64,000 bases of DNA from Breoghania sp. (GCF_963674635.1 NZ_OY771475.1:3038001-3102000); one strand, 5' to 3'; positions 39,946 through 49,095 are shown, counted from the stretch's first letter. Program-made: numbers and translations. The notes: a model not told the origin generated them from the letters alone.

Positions 39946-41529
39946 CTACCACCATCCCTGCACGGCGATCGCGGCCATGGAAACCGCGATGACCCAGAGC
40001 GCCGCCGTGGCGAGCCGGTTGTTCTTGCGGCTGGCCCGCTTCCAGTCCTCGACAAGTCCCGGTTCCACCTTCACGCCGGACACGTTCTGCGCCTCGATGC
40101 CGTCGATGATGCGCTCGGCGCGCTGGGCCAGAAGCGGCAATTCGCCCGCAAGCCGGAACATGGTGGAGAGGGCCTCGCCCGCGTCCTGAATCTTGCCGGC
40201 GGGCCCGAGATTGCGCTCGATCCAGCCGCGCACCACAGGCTCCGCCGTGCGCCACATGTCGAGATCGGGATCGAGCGAACGGGCAACGCCTTCCACCACC
40301 ACCATGGTCTTTTGCAGCAGAATGAGCTGCGGCTGAGTGGTCATGGCGAAAAGCTCGGTCACCTCGAAAAGCTGGGTGAGCAGGCGGGCCATGGAAATGT
40401 CGGCCGCCGACTGGCCGTGGATCGGCTCGCCGATGGCGCGGATGGCCTGCGAGAAGACCGCCACATCCTGCGTCTTGGGCACATAGCCCGCCTCGAAATG
40501 CACCTCCGCCACGCGCATGTAGTCGCGGGTGATGAAGCCGAAGAGGATTTCCGCCAGGAAGCGCCGCTCCGCCTTGTCGAGGCGGCCGGTAATGCCGAAA
40601 TCGACGGCGACCAGATCGCCCGCCTCATCGACGAAGAGATTGCCCTGGTGCATGTCGGCGTGGAAGAAGCCGTCACGCAGCGCATGGCGCAGGAAGCTCT
40701 GGATGACGGAAGCGCCCAGCGCCACCAGATCGTGGCCGTCGGCCTCGATGCCGGCCACATCCGACAGTTTGCGCCCGTCGATCCACTCCATGGTGAGCAC
40801 GCCCTTGGAGGTGCGTGGCCAGTCCACCTGCGGCACCCGGAAGCCGGGATCGTCCGCGGTGTTCTCGCCGATCTCGGAAAGGGCTGCGGCTTCGAGCCGG
40901 AGGTCCATCTCAAGCTCGACGGAACGCGCCAGCGTGTCGACGACGGCGAGCGGGCGCAGGCGGCGCGAGGCCGGGCTGAAGCGCTCGAAAAGCCGGGCGG
41001 CCAGATAGAAGCACTCAAGATCACGGGCAAAGCGGCGGGCAACGCCCGGGCGTAGAACCTTCACCGCAACCTTGCGGGCGACCCCGTCCGCATCGATGAT
41101 TTCCGCCGGATGAACCTGCGCGATGGAGGCGGCGGCGACCGGCTCGCCGAACGCGGCGAATATCTCGTCGATGGGGGCGCCCAGCGCCTCCCGGATCAGC
41201 TTTTCCGCCTCCGCCCGCGGGAAGGCTTCCAGCCGGTCCTGCAACTGGGAAAGCTCGCCCGCCACCTCGCGGCCCACCACGTCGGGGCGCGTTGCCAGGA
41301 ACTGGCCCATCTTCACATAGGAAGGCCCGAGCCGGTTGAAGGCGACGGAGATGCGCGCGCCCGCATCCGCGCTGCGCGCGGCGTTGCGCTCCAGAAGGCG
41401 GATGATCCGCAGCGCCATGCGCGGTCCTGCGGGGAGATCCGGCAATTCCACCAGACCGAAGACACCTTCGCGCGCCATGACGTAGCCGGCGCGCAGTAGG
41501 CGGATAAAGTTGACCGTCCGTGCCAGCAT
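39946..41529 (-). CDS. ubiB: Ubiquinone biosynthesis kinase-like protein UbiB
   Basis: ABC1/ADCK-family atypical kinase required for coenzyme Q synthesis, 527 residues. The KxGQ motif is in VKMGQFLATRPD, the Ala-rich loop in VAAASIAQVH, and the catalytic region in HADMHQGNLFV and VAVDFGITG. Hydrophobic helices end the protein. Its ATG directly follows the ubiE stop (TAGATG). Confidence 0.95.
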   Translation of the reverse strand: MLARTVNFIRLLRAGYVMAREGVFGLVELPDLPAGPRMALRIIRLLERNAARSADAGARISVAFNRLGPSYVKMGQFLATRPDVVGREVAGELSQLQDRLEAFPRAEAEKLIREALGAPIDEIFAAFGEPVAAASIAQVHPAEIIDADGVARKVAVKVLRPGVARRFARDLECFYLAARLFERFSPASRRLRPLAVVDTLARSVELEMDLRLEAAALSEIGENTADDPGFRVPQVDWPRTSKGVLTMEWIDGRKLSDVAGIEADGHDLVALGASVIQSFLRHALRDGFFHADMHQGNLFVDEAGDLVAVDFGITGRLDKAERRFLAEILFGFITRDYMRVAEVHFEAGYVPKTQDVAVFSQAIRAIGEPIHGQSAADISMARLLTQLFEVTELFAMTTQPQLILLQKTMVVVEGVARSLDPDLDMWRTAEPVVRGWIERNLGPAGKIQDAGEALSTMFRLAGELPLLAQRAERIIDGIEAQNVSGVKVEPGLVEDWKRASRKNNRLATAALWVIAVSMAAIAVQGWW

Positions 41530-42369
41530 CTAGAGCTTCCAGCCGGAATGGATGGCGGCGATGCCGCCGGAGAGATTGCGATAGTCGACGCGCGAGAAGC
41601 CCGCTTTTTCGATCATCGCCGCGAAGCGCGCCTGATGGGGAAACTTGCGAATCGATTCCACCAGATACTGGTAGCTGTCGCCATCGCCCGTGACCGCCTG
41701 CCCCATGCGCGGGATCACGTTGAAGGAATAGAGATCATAGACCCGGTCGAGCACCGGCAGATCGACCTGGGAGAACTCAAGGCACATGAAGCGGCCGCCG
41801 CGCTTGAGAACGCGATAGGCTTCCTCCAGCGCCACCTGAATGCGCGGCACGTTGCGGATGCCGAAGGCGATCGTGTAGGCGTCGAAATGATTGTCCGGGA
41901 AAGGCAGGCTTTCCGCGTTGCCCTGCGCAAAGCGGATATTTGCGGCATGGCCCGCGGCCTCCGCCCGGTCGCGGCCCACGGTGAGCATGGAATTGTTGAT
42001 GTCGCAGACGGTCGCTTCGATCCGGCCCGACGATTTGCCCTTGGCTCCGTAGGCCCCGCTTTCCACGATCCGCGTGGCGATATCGCCGGTGCCGCCCGCC
42101 ACGTCGAGCACACGCCAAGTGCGCCGCGTTTTGCGCGGCGGGGCGAGCCAGGAGACCATGGCGTCCTTCCAAAGCCGGTGCATGCCGCCCGACATGAGGT
42201 CATTCATCAGGTCGTAGCGGCTCGCCACCTGATGGAAGACGTGGTCGACCATGCCCTGCTTTTCGCCGAGCGCAACGGTGCGAAAGCCGAAACTGGCCTT
42301 CTCGGCCCGCCCCGCCTCGGCCGCGCCCGAACCGTCGGCCGTCTTGTCGCTGGTGAGTTCGCCTGCCAT
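41530..42369 (-). CDS. ubiE: Ubiquinone/menaquinone methyltransferase UbiE
   Basis: C-methyltransferase of ubiquinone synthesis, 279 residues. SAM motif VLDVAGGTGDIATR and the family signature RYDLMNDLMSGGMHRLWK are present. ATG 42369 (MAGELTSD) has GAGGAG eight bases upstream; the frame extends three codons more. It is co-transcribed with ubiB and divergent from mutM. Confidence 0.96.
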   Translation of the reverse strand: MAGELTSDKTADGSGAAEAGRAEKASFGFRTVALGEKQGMVDHVFHQVASRYDLMNDLMSGGMHRLWKDAMVSWLAPPRKTRRTWRVLDVAGGTGDIATRIVESGAYGAKGKSSGRIEATVCDINNSMLTVGRDRAEAAGHAANIRFAQGNAESLPFPDNHFDAYTIAFGIRNVPRIQVALEEAYRVLKRGGRFMCLEFSQVDLPVLDRVYDLYSFNVIPRMGQAVTGDGDSYQYLVESIRKFPHQARFAAMIEKAGFSRVDYRNLSGGIAAIHSGWKL

Positions 42370-42531
42370 GTAAAGCACTCCTCTTCGGTGCCCGGCCTTT
42401 ATAAAGGCTGATCCGCGTTTCGGCTTCCCTGAAGATGCAAGCCGGCATGCAAATCCGCCGGGGTGCTTGAAACCCCCGACCCGTGATCCGATTCTGAGCC
42501 TTCATAAGGCAAAGCGACGTCAGGAGAAACC

Positions 42532-43440
42532 ATGCCTGAGCTACCCGAGGTCGAAACAGTGCGCCGCGGCCTCGCCCCGGTCATGGAAGGGGCACGCATT
42601 GTCAGGGCCGAACAGCGCCGGGCAAACCTGCGTTTCGACTTTCCGGAAGGTTTCGTGGCACGCCTTGAAGGCACGCGCATCGAGGCGCTGGGGCGCCGCG
42701 CGAAATACCTGCTGGCGGATCTTTCTTCCAGCGAGGTGCTGGTCATGCATCTGGGCATGTCGGGCTCGTTTCGCGTTGTGGAAGGCGCTGATGCCCTGGC
42801 GCCAGACGCTCTGACGCCGGGCGACTTCGCCCATGCGCGCTCGAAAGATCCGCGCCACGACCATGTGGTGCTGCATCTGGAAAGACCGGACGGCGCGCCC
42901 GCGAGCATCGTCTACAATGACCCGCGTCGCTTCGGCTTCATGACGCTCATCCCGCGCGCCGGGCTGGAGGCGCATCCGTTCTTTGCGAACCTCGGACTGG
43001 AGCCGCTTGGAAACGCCCTCAATGGGGCCTGGCTTGCCTCCGCCTTCGCGGGCCGCAAGACGCCGCTGAAGGCCGCCCTTCTCGATCAGAAACTGATTGC
43101 GGGGCTCGGCAATATCTATGTCTGCGAGGCGCTGTGGCGCGCGAAGCTCTCGCCGATGCGGGCCGCCGGCACCCTGATCACGCGTTCCGGCAAGCCTTCG
43201 CTTGCGGCGGGGCGGCTGGCGGAGGCCATTCGCACGGTTCTGAGCGAGGCCGTGGCCGCTGGCGGTTCGACCTTGCGCGATCATGCGCGCACCGACGGGT
43301 CTCTGGGCTATTTCCAGCACAGTTTCGCCGCCTATGACCGGGAGGGCCAGCCCTGCCGCCATCCGGGCTGTCGGGGCATCATCGCCCGCACGGTCCAGTC
43401 CGGTCGTTCCACCTTCCATTGCAAGACCTGCCAGCGCTAG
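42532..43440 (+). CDS. mutM: Formamidopyrimidine-DNA glycosylase
   Basis: Excises 8-oxoguanine and related lesions and nicks the DNA. The 302-residue protein starts MPELPEVETVRRGL with catalytic Pro2 and Glu3, has the helix-two-turn-helix near residues 150-230, and ends in a zinc finger (CRHPGC ... CKTC). Two inserts enlarge it beyond the usual 270 residues. A partial copy of its 3' end follows the stop. Confidence 0.96.
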   Translation: MPELPEVETVRRGLAPVMEGARIVRAEQRRANLRFDFPEGFVARLEGTRIEALGRRAKYLLADLSSSEVLVMHLGMSGSFRVVEGADALAPDALTPGDFAHARSKDPRHDHVVLHLERPDGAPASIVYNDPRRFGFMTLIPRAGLEAHPFFANLGLEPLGNALNGAWLASAFAGRKTPLKAALLDQKLIAGLGNIYVCEALWRAKLSPMRAAGTLITRSGKPSLAAGRLAEAIRTVLSEAVAAGGSTLRDHARTDGSLGYFQHSFAAYDREGQPCRHPGCRGIIARTVQSGRSTFHCKTCQR

Positions 43441-43478
43441 GCGCCCGGCCACGGCAAGACCTGCCAGCGTTAGCGCCC
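43421..43478. repeat. 33 bp tandem near-duplication of the mutM 3' end
   Basis: Positions 43421-43446 and 43454-43478 repeat GCAAGACCTGCCAGCG, the stop codon TAG and GCGCCC at an offset of 33. One mismatch and one missing base separate them. The second copy lies past the mutM stop. Confidence 0.85.
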
Positions 43479-43737
43479 GCGCGGCGCAAGAGGGCCCTCG
43501 CCCGCCGGGGCGCGATGATTCGCCCAAGCCGCCCGGCGCGGGCGGGGGCGCACGGAGGCTGCCTGTCGGCCGACCTGTTTTGGCGCGCAAGGGTGGATCA
43601 TATGACCAGTTGCATGATGCGCTTTCTGCCGATACGCCTTTAGCGGACGCCGGACAGAGCTCTGATCCGGCCTGACGAGACCAGGGGGCTTGAGGCAATG
43701 CCGCCGATAGAGCCCCGCCTTCATTATCGGGGGAACC

Positions 43738-44511
43738 ATGGCCTACGAGAATATTCAGGTGGAGACCCGTGGCCGGGTCGGCCTGATCACGCTGGATCGA
43801 CCTTCCGCGCTCAATGCACTTTCCAATGCGCTGTTTGACGAACTCAACCGCGCGCTCGACACTTTTGAAGCCGACGAGAAGGTCGGCTGCATGGTGATCA
43901 CCGGATCGCAAAAGGCATTTGCCGCAGGCGCCGACATCAAGGAAATGGCGGAACTGGATTTCGCCGAAGCCTACAAGCGCGACCACATCACCCCGTGGGA
44001 GCGCGTCACGCGCACCCGCAAGCCGGTCATCGCGGCGGTGGCGGGCTATGCGCTGGGTGGGGGCTGCGAGCTCGCCATGATGTGCGATTTCATCCTGTGT
44101 GCGGACAATGCCAAGTTCGGCCAGCCGGAGATCACCCTGGGTGTGCCGCCGGGAAGCGGCGGGACTCAGCGCCTGACCCGCTTCATCGGCAAGTCCAAGG
44201 CCATGGAAATGTGCCTGACGGGCCGCATGATCGATGCGGAAGAGGCGGAACGCTGCGGGCTGGTGAGCCGGGTCGTGCCGGCGGCCGACCTTCTGGACGA
44301 GGCGGTGAGCGTGGCGCAGAAGATCGCCGAAATGTCCCAGCCCATCGCCATGATCATCAAGGAAAGCGTCAATCGGGCCTATGAAACGACGCTCGCGGAG
44401 GGCGTGCGTTTCGAGCGCCGCGTCTTCCATGCCGCCTTCGCCACGGAGGACCAAAGCGAAGGGATGCGCGCCTTTATCGAAAAGCGGTCCCCGCAATTCC
44501 GAAACAAATAG
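43738..44511 (+). CDS. Enoyl-CoA hydratase (crotonase family)
   Basis: 257 residues. It hydrates trans-2-enoyl-CoA in fatty-acid beta-oxidation. Both catalytic glutamates are visible in GGGCELAMMCD and FGQPEITLGV; the oxyanion loop is in FAAGADIKEM. ATG 43738 has GGGGGA upstream. The position between mutM and rpsT is conserved in rhizobia. Confidence 0.94.
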   Translation: MAYENIQVETRGRVGLITLDRPSALNALSNALFDELNRALDTFEADEKVGCMVITGSQKAFAAGADIKEMAELDFAEAYKRDHITPWERVTRTRKPVIAAVAGYALGGGCELAMMCDFILCADNAKFGQPEITLGVPPGSGGTQRLTRFIGKSKAMEMCLTGRMIDAEEAERCGLVSRVVPAADLLDEAVSVAQKIAEMSQPIAMIIKESVNRAYETTLAEGVRFERRVFHAAFATEDQSEGMRAFIEKRSPQFRNK

Positions 44512-44727
44512 CGCGGGCAGACGACAAATCGGCCCCGAGGTCGTTGACCTTGAGGCCCGCTCGCACTATAAGCCCGATCCAATCGGTGGCGGACTTCCGC
44601 CGCCGGTTTCGTTTGTGCCGGCAGGGCCGTGCGCGGGAGGGTTTCCAACCATCACGCGCAAAAGCCGGGTCCGGCACGTCGAAACCACTTTTCGACAGTT
44701 TCACTCATTGGACCAGGATTAGAGCCT

Positions 44728-44991
44728 ATGGCCAACACTCCTTCGGCCAAGAAGGCGGCTCGCAAGATCGCCCGCCGCACGGCCATCAACCAGGCACGTC
44801 GCAGCCGCATGCGGACCTTCATCCGCCGCGTCGAGGAAGCGATCACAGCCGGTGATAAGACCACTGCTTCCGATGCGCTGCGCGCTGCGGAGTCGCTCAT
44901 CATGAGCAATGTCTCCAAGGGCGTTCTGCATGCCAACACGGCCTCTCGCAAGGTCTCGCGTCTGAACAAGCGGGTCAAGGCGATCGCCTGA
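44728..44991 (+). CDS. rpsT: 30S ribosomal protein S20
   Basis: Primary 16S rRNA-binding protein, 87 residues, highly basic and Ala-rich. It begins MANTPSAKKAARKIAR and ends KRVKAIA, as expected. The longer frame from 44629 adds 33 unrelated residues. No strong terminator follows directly; the first clear one on this strand is at 45545-45567. Confidence 0.97.
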   Translation: MANTPSAKKAARKIARRTAINQARRSRMRTFIRRVEEAITAGDKTTASDALRAAESLIMSNVSKGVLHANTASRKVSRLNKRVKAIA

Positions 44992-45303
44992 TCCGGACGC
45001 CGTTCGGCCTCAGGGCCTTCCGGCCCCGGTCAGACCCGTCCGTTTCCGCTTTCGGCTTTTCGCGAGACCCGGTTTTGCGGAGAGTGTCCGTTTCGGGGCG
45101 CAAGGTCATGGCCTCACGGCCATGATCAAAGGCCATGCGGGCAAGCCATTGTCCGGATCCACGATCCGGTCCTGGCGGGCAAGGCGCGTGGGACGGCGTG
45201 ACGGGACGCGCGACACGGCTCTGGCGAAAGCCATTCCGTCAGCGTGGACGTGACGCAGGACCATCGGGCAAGGCCACCAGGGAAGGCCATCGGGCAAGCG
45301 CCT

Positions 45304-45420
45304 TGCGCGAACTCGAAGGTCATTGCGCGAATGTCCGGCACATTGCGTGGGCTTCAGGGTCTTGCGTGAGTTTCAGTGTCTGGCGCGAGCTTTAGGGTCT
45401 GGCGCGAGCTTCAAGGTCAT
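45304..45420 (+). repeat. Degenerate 19-20 bp tandem repeat, six units
   Basis: Units start at 45304, 45324, 45344, 45363, 45382 and 45401 and follow the pattern kGCGyGAGCTTCAGGGTCT with drift; units 3-6 agree best. There are no unique spacers, so it is not a CRISPR array. Confidence 0.75.
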
Positions 45421-45544
45421 TCGCGAGATCGGCGTGCAAGGCGCGGCGGTGTCACCGAAGGGTCCATCCGCAACACCTTCCTTGCGGGTCTGGCGCAACA
45501 CATAACCGGATTCCCAGAATCCGGCCCCGGGGACGGGGGCAGCA

Positions 45545-45567
45545 GGGTCGCATCGCGACCCTTTTTT
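45545..45567 (+). terminator. Orphan intrinsic terminator
   Basis: Perfect 7 bp stem GGGTCGC / GCGACCC with loop ATC, followed directly by six T. It is oriented on the plus strand with no recognised gene in the 550 bases before it. It could end a long rpsT transcript or an unannotated RNA. Confidence 0.85.
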
Positions 45568-46395
45568 GTCCGTACCCGCTTACAGTCTCCCAAAACAACG
45601 AAAACTTAACCATGCCCCAATTCTTACGTAAGGGTAAATCCGTCCCTCGACGGGGGGTTGAGGGCCCGCATGGGCAGGATGGTCGCGCCGACACTTCGCG
45701 ACTTGCAAATGGCGTTGAGAGACCCGGCTTGAAGTCTTGCTTTCTCGTTAGTCGGCAAAATGCACAGGCCGCATTCGATGCTGTGACGGCGTCTTTTCCA
45801 CCAGTTTTGCGCGCTCAGGAGGTGACAGAAAAACTTACGTAATTCCAAACACTTACCTATATGTTGCGACTCCGGAATGGGCAGTCGGGGCGATTCCATA
45901 CGAGTCAAGGCAAGCTTCGGAAAAAAAAATCGTAGGGCCGGGACCGCGCGGCCTCGAGTCGCACAGAAGCTCAAAATCCGTTGAGTCCACACGCCTTATC
46001 GAGATGCGTTTACAAATCGGAAACCTACCTTACCCCACGTCGTTTCGGGGCGCTTGGGCGATAGGCGGAACCACATGGTTGCCCCGTCAGAGCAAGCTGG
46101 CTATGTTCACTTTCACCGGGGGGCGGCACCCCGTGTTAATCTAAAAATGAAGGTTAGTTGGCCTCGGGTGAGAGCAATGGAAATGTATTGCCTGAAAAGT
46201 GATCAATATATTTCTCCTGCTTTCAGAGGCGACGAACTTTCCAACCGAGATGACTCGACATGGCCACTTCGCAAGATTATGTGTCCGGCTTGTCAGATCG
46301 GAACTCCCGCCGGTGAACGACTAGGATAACTCACGAAGAAAGAAGAATGATGCGGCCGACCCGCTTAAGGGCTCTGTCTGCCGCAAGGGGGCGCT

Positions 46396-46842
46396 ATGTC
46401 TAATTTCACAGCTGGCGGATATGCCGGCGACACCTCGGCCACGCAGACTTATGCGGCGCTTGAGCAGGACCCGGCGGCAGTGCTCGTCGATGTCCGGACA
46501 CAGGCGGAATGGTCCTATGTGGGTGTCCCGGATCTGTCGCCGCTGGGTCGCCAGGCCCTGTTCGTGGAATGGCAGCGGTTTCCCGACGGCGCGCGCAATC
46601 CGGCCTTTGTGGACGAGCTGTGCGCGCTGCTGAAGAAGAATGATGCGACGAAGGAGACTGCGATCTATTTCCTGTGCCGCTCCGGCGTGCGCAGCCAAGG
46701 AGCCGCCGCGGCGTTGACGCAGGCGGGTTTCAACCAGTGTTTCAACGTTCTGGCGGGTTTCGAAGGCCCGCTCGACGGCAGCGGTCACCGCGCGACACTG
46801 GCGGGCTGGAAGCAGGAAGGACTGCCGTGGCGACAGTCATAG
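46396..46842 (+). CDS. Rhodanese-like domain protein
   Basis: 148-residue single rhodanese domain. It has VLVDVRTQAEWSYVG and the active-site loop FLCRSGVRSQGAA with the persulfide-forming Cys, then GFEGPLDGSGHRATLAGWKQEGLPW. It may act in sulfur transfer; its substrate is unknown. ATG 46396 has AAGGGGG upstream. Confidence 0.9.
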   Translation: MSNFTAGGYAGDTSATQTYAALEQDPAAVLVDVRTQAEWSYVGVPDLSPLGRQALFVEWQRFPDGARNPAFVDELCALLKKNDATKETAIYFLCRSGVRSQGAAAALTQAGFNQCFNVLAGFEGPLDGSGHRATLAGWKQEGLPWRQS

Positions 46843-46864
46843 GTTGTGGACCCGGCAGCGCCTG

Positions 46865-46904
46865 CCGCCCGGCGGGAGGGCGCAATCCGGGCGGGATCTT
46901 TTTT
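46865..46904 (+). terminator. Intrinsic terminator after the rhodanese gene
   Basis: Perfect 8 bp stem CCGCCCGG / CCGGGCGG with a 14-base loop, then GATC and six T. It isolates dnaA from upstream transcription. The remaining gap to dnaA (46905-47256) holds no recognised gene or clear promoter. Confidence 0.7.
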
Positions 46905-47256
46905 GCCTTGAGCACGCCGCTCAGCGGCACACAAGGCAATCGGTGATCCGTCGAGAGACGGGCTTCACTGGGGTGCCGGACAGCGGGGGCTGACCGACAC
47001 CTTATTACCGGCCCTTGCGGACCGGACCAGAATGCGAAACCGGCTGAGGGCGAAGGTCCGGAGCCGGGAACGTGACGTAAGGTTCGCGACGCAGGGGTTG
47101 GCTAAGAAAAACACCACAGGGTGGCGGATCTCTGTGCAGGGTCGTTTCCTGCTAACCGGGATCAGCCGTCGATTTGCAATCAGGCCGCGGCGTTTTTCGC
47201 GGCCCTTCAGAGACGGTGTGCGGGCGCGGCGGCCCGCCCCGCAAGGACGATTGGAG

Positions 47257-48747
47257 ATGCAGGCAATGGACGTTTCAGGAGCCCCGGGGCCGGAACAATG
47301 GAGCCGCGTGAAAAAGCGGCTTCGCGCGGAACTGGGTGAAGACGTGTTTTCGAGCTGGTTCGCACGGGTCGATCTCGAAAGCCAGGGTGCCGACGGCACA
47401 GTCCGCCTGTCGGTCCCCACACGCTTCCTGAAGCAGTGGATCCAGTCGCACTACCGCGACCGCCTGATCAACCTGTGGCAGAGCGAATGCAGCGACATTC
47501 GCGGCATCGAGCTGACGGTGCGTGGCGCGGTGCGTGCCCGTCCCTCGGTCGTTGCCCAGGCTGCCAGCCAGGGTGGCGTTGCCACCGCCGGCTCGCTGAA
47601 GTCCTCGGTGGGCGATGCCCGGTCCTCTTCCCTGTCGGCGGAAATCATTCCGGTTCGCCAGCCCGTCTCCGCCCGTCACAGCGACGCCACATCGGCAGGC
47701 GCCAATGACGTTCTGGAAGGCGCGGCGCTCGATCCGAAATACACCTTCTCCACCTTCGTGGAAGGAACCTCCAACGCGCTGGCGCTGGCCGCCGCACGTC
47801 AGGTGGCAGGCACCGGTCCGGTCACCTACAACCCGCTCTATCTCCATGCCAGCGTCGGTCTCGGCAAGACCCACCTGCTGCATGCGGTCGCCGCGGAGGC
47901 CCGCAACAGCGGCCGCCGGGTGCTGTATCTCACCGCGGAGCACTTCATGTACCGCTTCGTTGCGGCGCTGAAGTCGCAGTCGGCGCTGGCCTTCAAGGAC
48001 ACGCTGCGCGGCATCGATCTGCTGCTGATCGACGACATGCAGTTCCTGCATGGCAAGCAGGTCCAGCAGGAGTTCTGCCACACGCTGAACTCGCTCATCG
48101 ACGGGGCCCGTCAGGTGGTGGTTGCCGCCGACCGTGCGCCTTCCGAGCTTGAGACCCTGGACGACCGCGTCCGCTCGCGCCTTGCCGGCGGTCTCGTGGT
48201 CGGCATTCAGACACCGGATTACGAACTGCGCCGGGCGATTCTCACCAACCGCACCCGCATGGTCTCCTCCGTGCATCCCAATTTCACCATGCCGGAAGGC
48301 GTGCTGGACTATGTGGCCTCCAACGTGACCGCCAATGGCCGCGACCTTGAGGGCGCGCTGAACCGTCTGGTGGCCCACAACCAGCTCACCAACCAGCCGA
48401 TCACCACGGAGATGGCGGAACTGACGCTTCGCGACCTCGTGCGCACCCATGAGCCGCGCCGGGTCAAGATCGAAGACATCCAGCGGGTCGTCTCCAAGCA
48501 CTACAACGTCTCCAAGCCGGACCTTCTGTCCGCGCGCCGCACCCGCACCATCGTGCGGCCGCGTCAGATCGCCATGTATCTGGCCAAGATGCTGACGCCG
48601 CGCTCGCTGCCGGAAATCGGCCGCCGCTTCGGCAATCGCGATCACACAACCGTTCTGCACGCCGTTCGCAAGATCGAGGACCTGGTAAAGAACGACGCCA
48701 CGCTGGCGCAGGAAATCGAGCTTCTGAAGCGCATGCTCGACAGCTAA
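47257..48747 (+). CDS. dnaA: Chromosomal replication initiator DnaA
   Basis: AAA+ initiator that binds DnaA boxes and melts the origin. The 496-residue protein has domain I (about 1-90; GPEQWSRVKKRLRAELG), a variable linker, an ATPase with Walker A ASVGLGKTHLL near residue 200 and LIDDMQFLHG, and the DNA-binding domain with GNRDHTTVLHAVRKI near residue 465. The frame extends 75 codons upstream, but MQAMDVSGAPG after AAGGA is the natural start. A terminator follows. Confidence 0.97.
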   Translation: MQAMDVSGAPGPEQWSRVKKRLRAELGEDVFSSWFARVDLESQGADGTVRLSVPTRFLKQWIQSHYRDRLINLWQSECSDIRGIELTVRGAVRARPSVVAQAASQGGVATAGSLKSSVGDARSSSLSAEIIPVRQPVSARHSDATSAGANDVLEGAALDPKYTFSTFVEGTSNALALAAARQVAGTGPVTYNPLYLHASVGLGKTHLLHAVAAEARNSGRRVLYLTAEHFMYRFVAALKSQSALAFKDTLRGIDLLLIDDMQFLHGKQVQQEFCHTLNSLIDGARQVVVAADRAPSELETLDDRVRSRLAGGLVVGIQTPDYELRRAILTNRTRMVSSVHPNFTMPEGVLDYVASNVTANGRDLEGALNRLVAHNQLTNQPITTEMAELTLRDLVRTHEPRRVKIEDIQRVVSKHYNVSKPDLLSARRTRTIVRPRQIAMYLAKMLTPRSLPEIGRRFGNRDHTTVLHAVRKIEDLVKNDATLAQEIELLKRMLDS

Positions 48748-48782
48748 ACTCCTGACTTTTCAGGATAAATTGAATTTTGAAG

Positions 48783-48816
48783 GGCGGCCCCGGCTTCACG
48801 CGGGGGCCGCCTTTTT
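48783..48816 (+). terminator. Intrinsic terminator of dnaA
   Basis: Stem GGCGGCCCC / GGGGCCGCC, 9 bp perfect, with an 11-base loop and five T, about 35 bases past the dnaA stop. Confidence 0.9.
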
Positions 48817-48929
48817 CACGCTTGCGGGCAGGAACCGGCCGCCTGACTGGACAACGGGCACCCGACTGCGATCCAATGAATTGCCGGAGCCATCCACCGG
48901 CTGCCCACAGCTTGCGGCACCTCCCGATT

Positions 48930-49052
48930 CCCCCTTGCATTTGCAGTGCAATAGGGGCAGTTTCATACCCCCTCGGCTGGCCGGGAAATCGCCGGAAAGC
49001 CCTGTATTTCCGGGCCCTCGTTTTATCGGGCCCACAGTTTTCCGGGCCTTTT
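48930..49052. promoter_or_regulatory. Inverted and direct repeats upstream of dnaN
   Basis: An imperfect inverted repeat at 48930-48957 pairs CCCC..TTGCA with TGCAA..GGGG. Downstream, TTT-rich blocks each followed by CGGGCC recur three times at 49007-49020, 49021-49037 and 49038-49052. They sit 45-165 bases before dnaN and could regulate it; no -10/-35 pair is certain. Confidence 0.4.
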
Positions 49053-49095
49053 GGCGGCACGACCGCCCGGCCCATTCAACGACGGACCGATCTCC

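Larger units (their letters stand above)
44992..46395. other. Gene-poor region between rpsT and the rhodanese gene
   Basis: 1.4 kb without a convincing protein gene. It holds perfect hairpins at 45107-45124 (CATGGCC/GGCCATG), 45153-45169 (CCGGATC/GATCCGG) and 45507-45525 (CCGGATTC/GAATCCGG); a degenerate tandem repeat at 45304-45420; an orphan terminator at 45545-45567; two TTACGTAA palindromes (45625-45632, 45835-45842); and a GANTC cluster at 45868-45987. The second half is AT-richer. Small open frames here look like noise. Confidence 0.6.

Noticed and set aside
45304..45420. CRISPR array
   Set aside because: Repeats are directly adjacent, degenerate and have no unique spacers; no cas genes nearby.
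45624..45992. 122-residue open frame on the minus strand
   Set aside because: No domain and no plausible ribosome binding site; lies across the GANTC cluster and regulatory-looking DNA.
46054..46329. 91-residue open frame ending in a CPAC motif
   Set aside because: No ribosome binding site fit, no recognised domain and mixed composition; treated as noise.
44992..47256. Chromosomal origin of replication beside dnaA
   Set aside because: No cluster of TTATCCACA-like DnaA boxes seen; in many alphaproteobacteria oriC lies near hemE, which is not in this window. Cumulative GC skew would decide.
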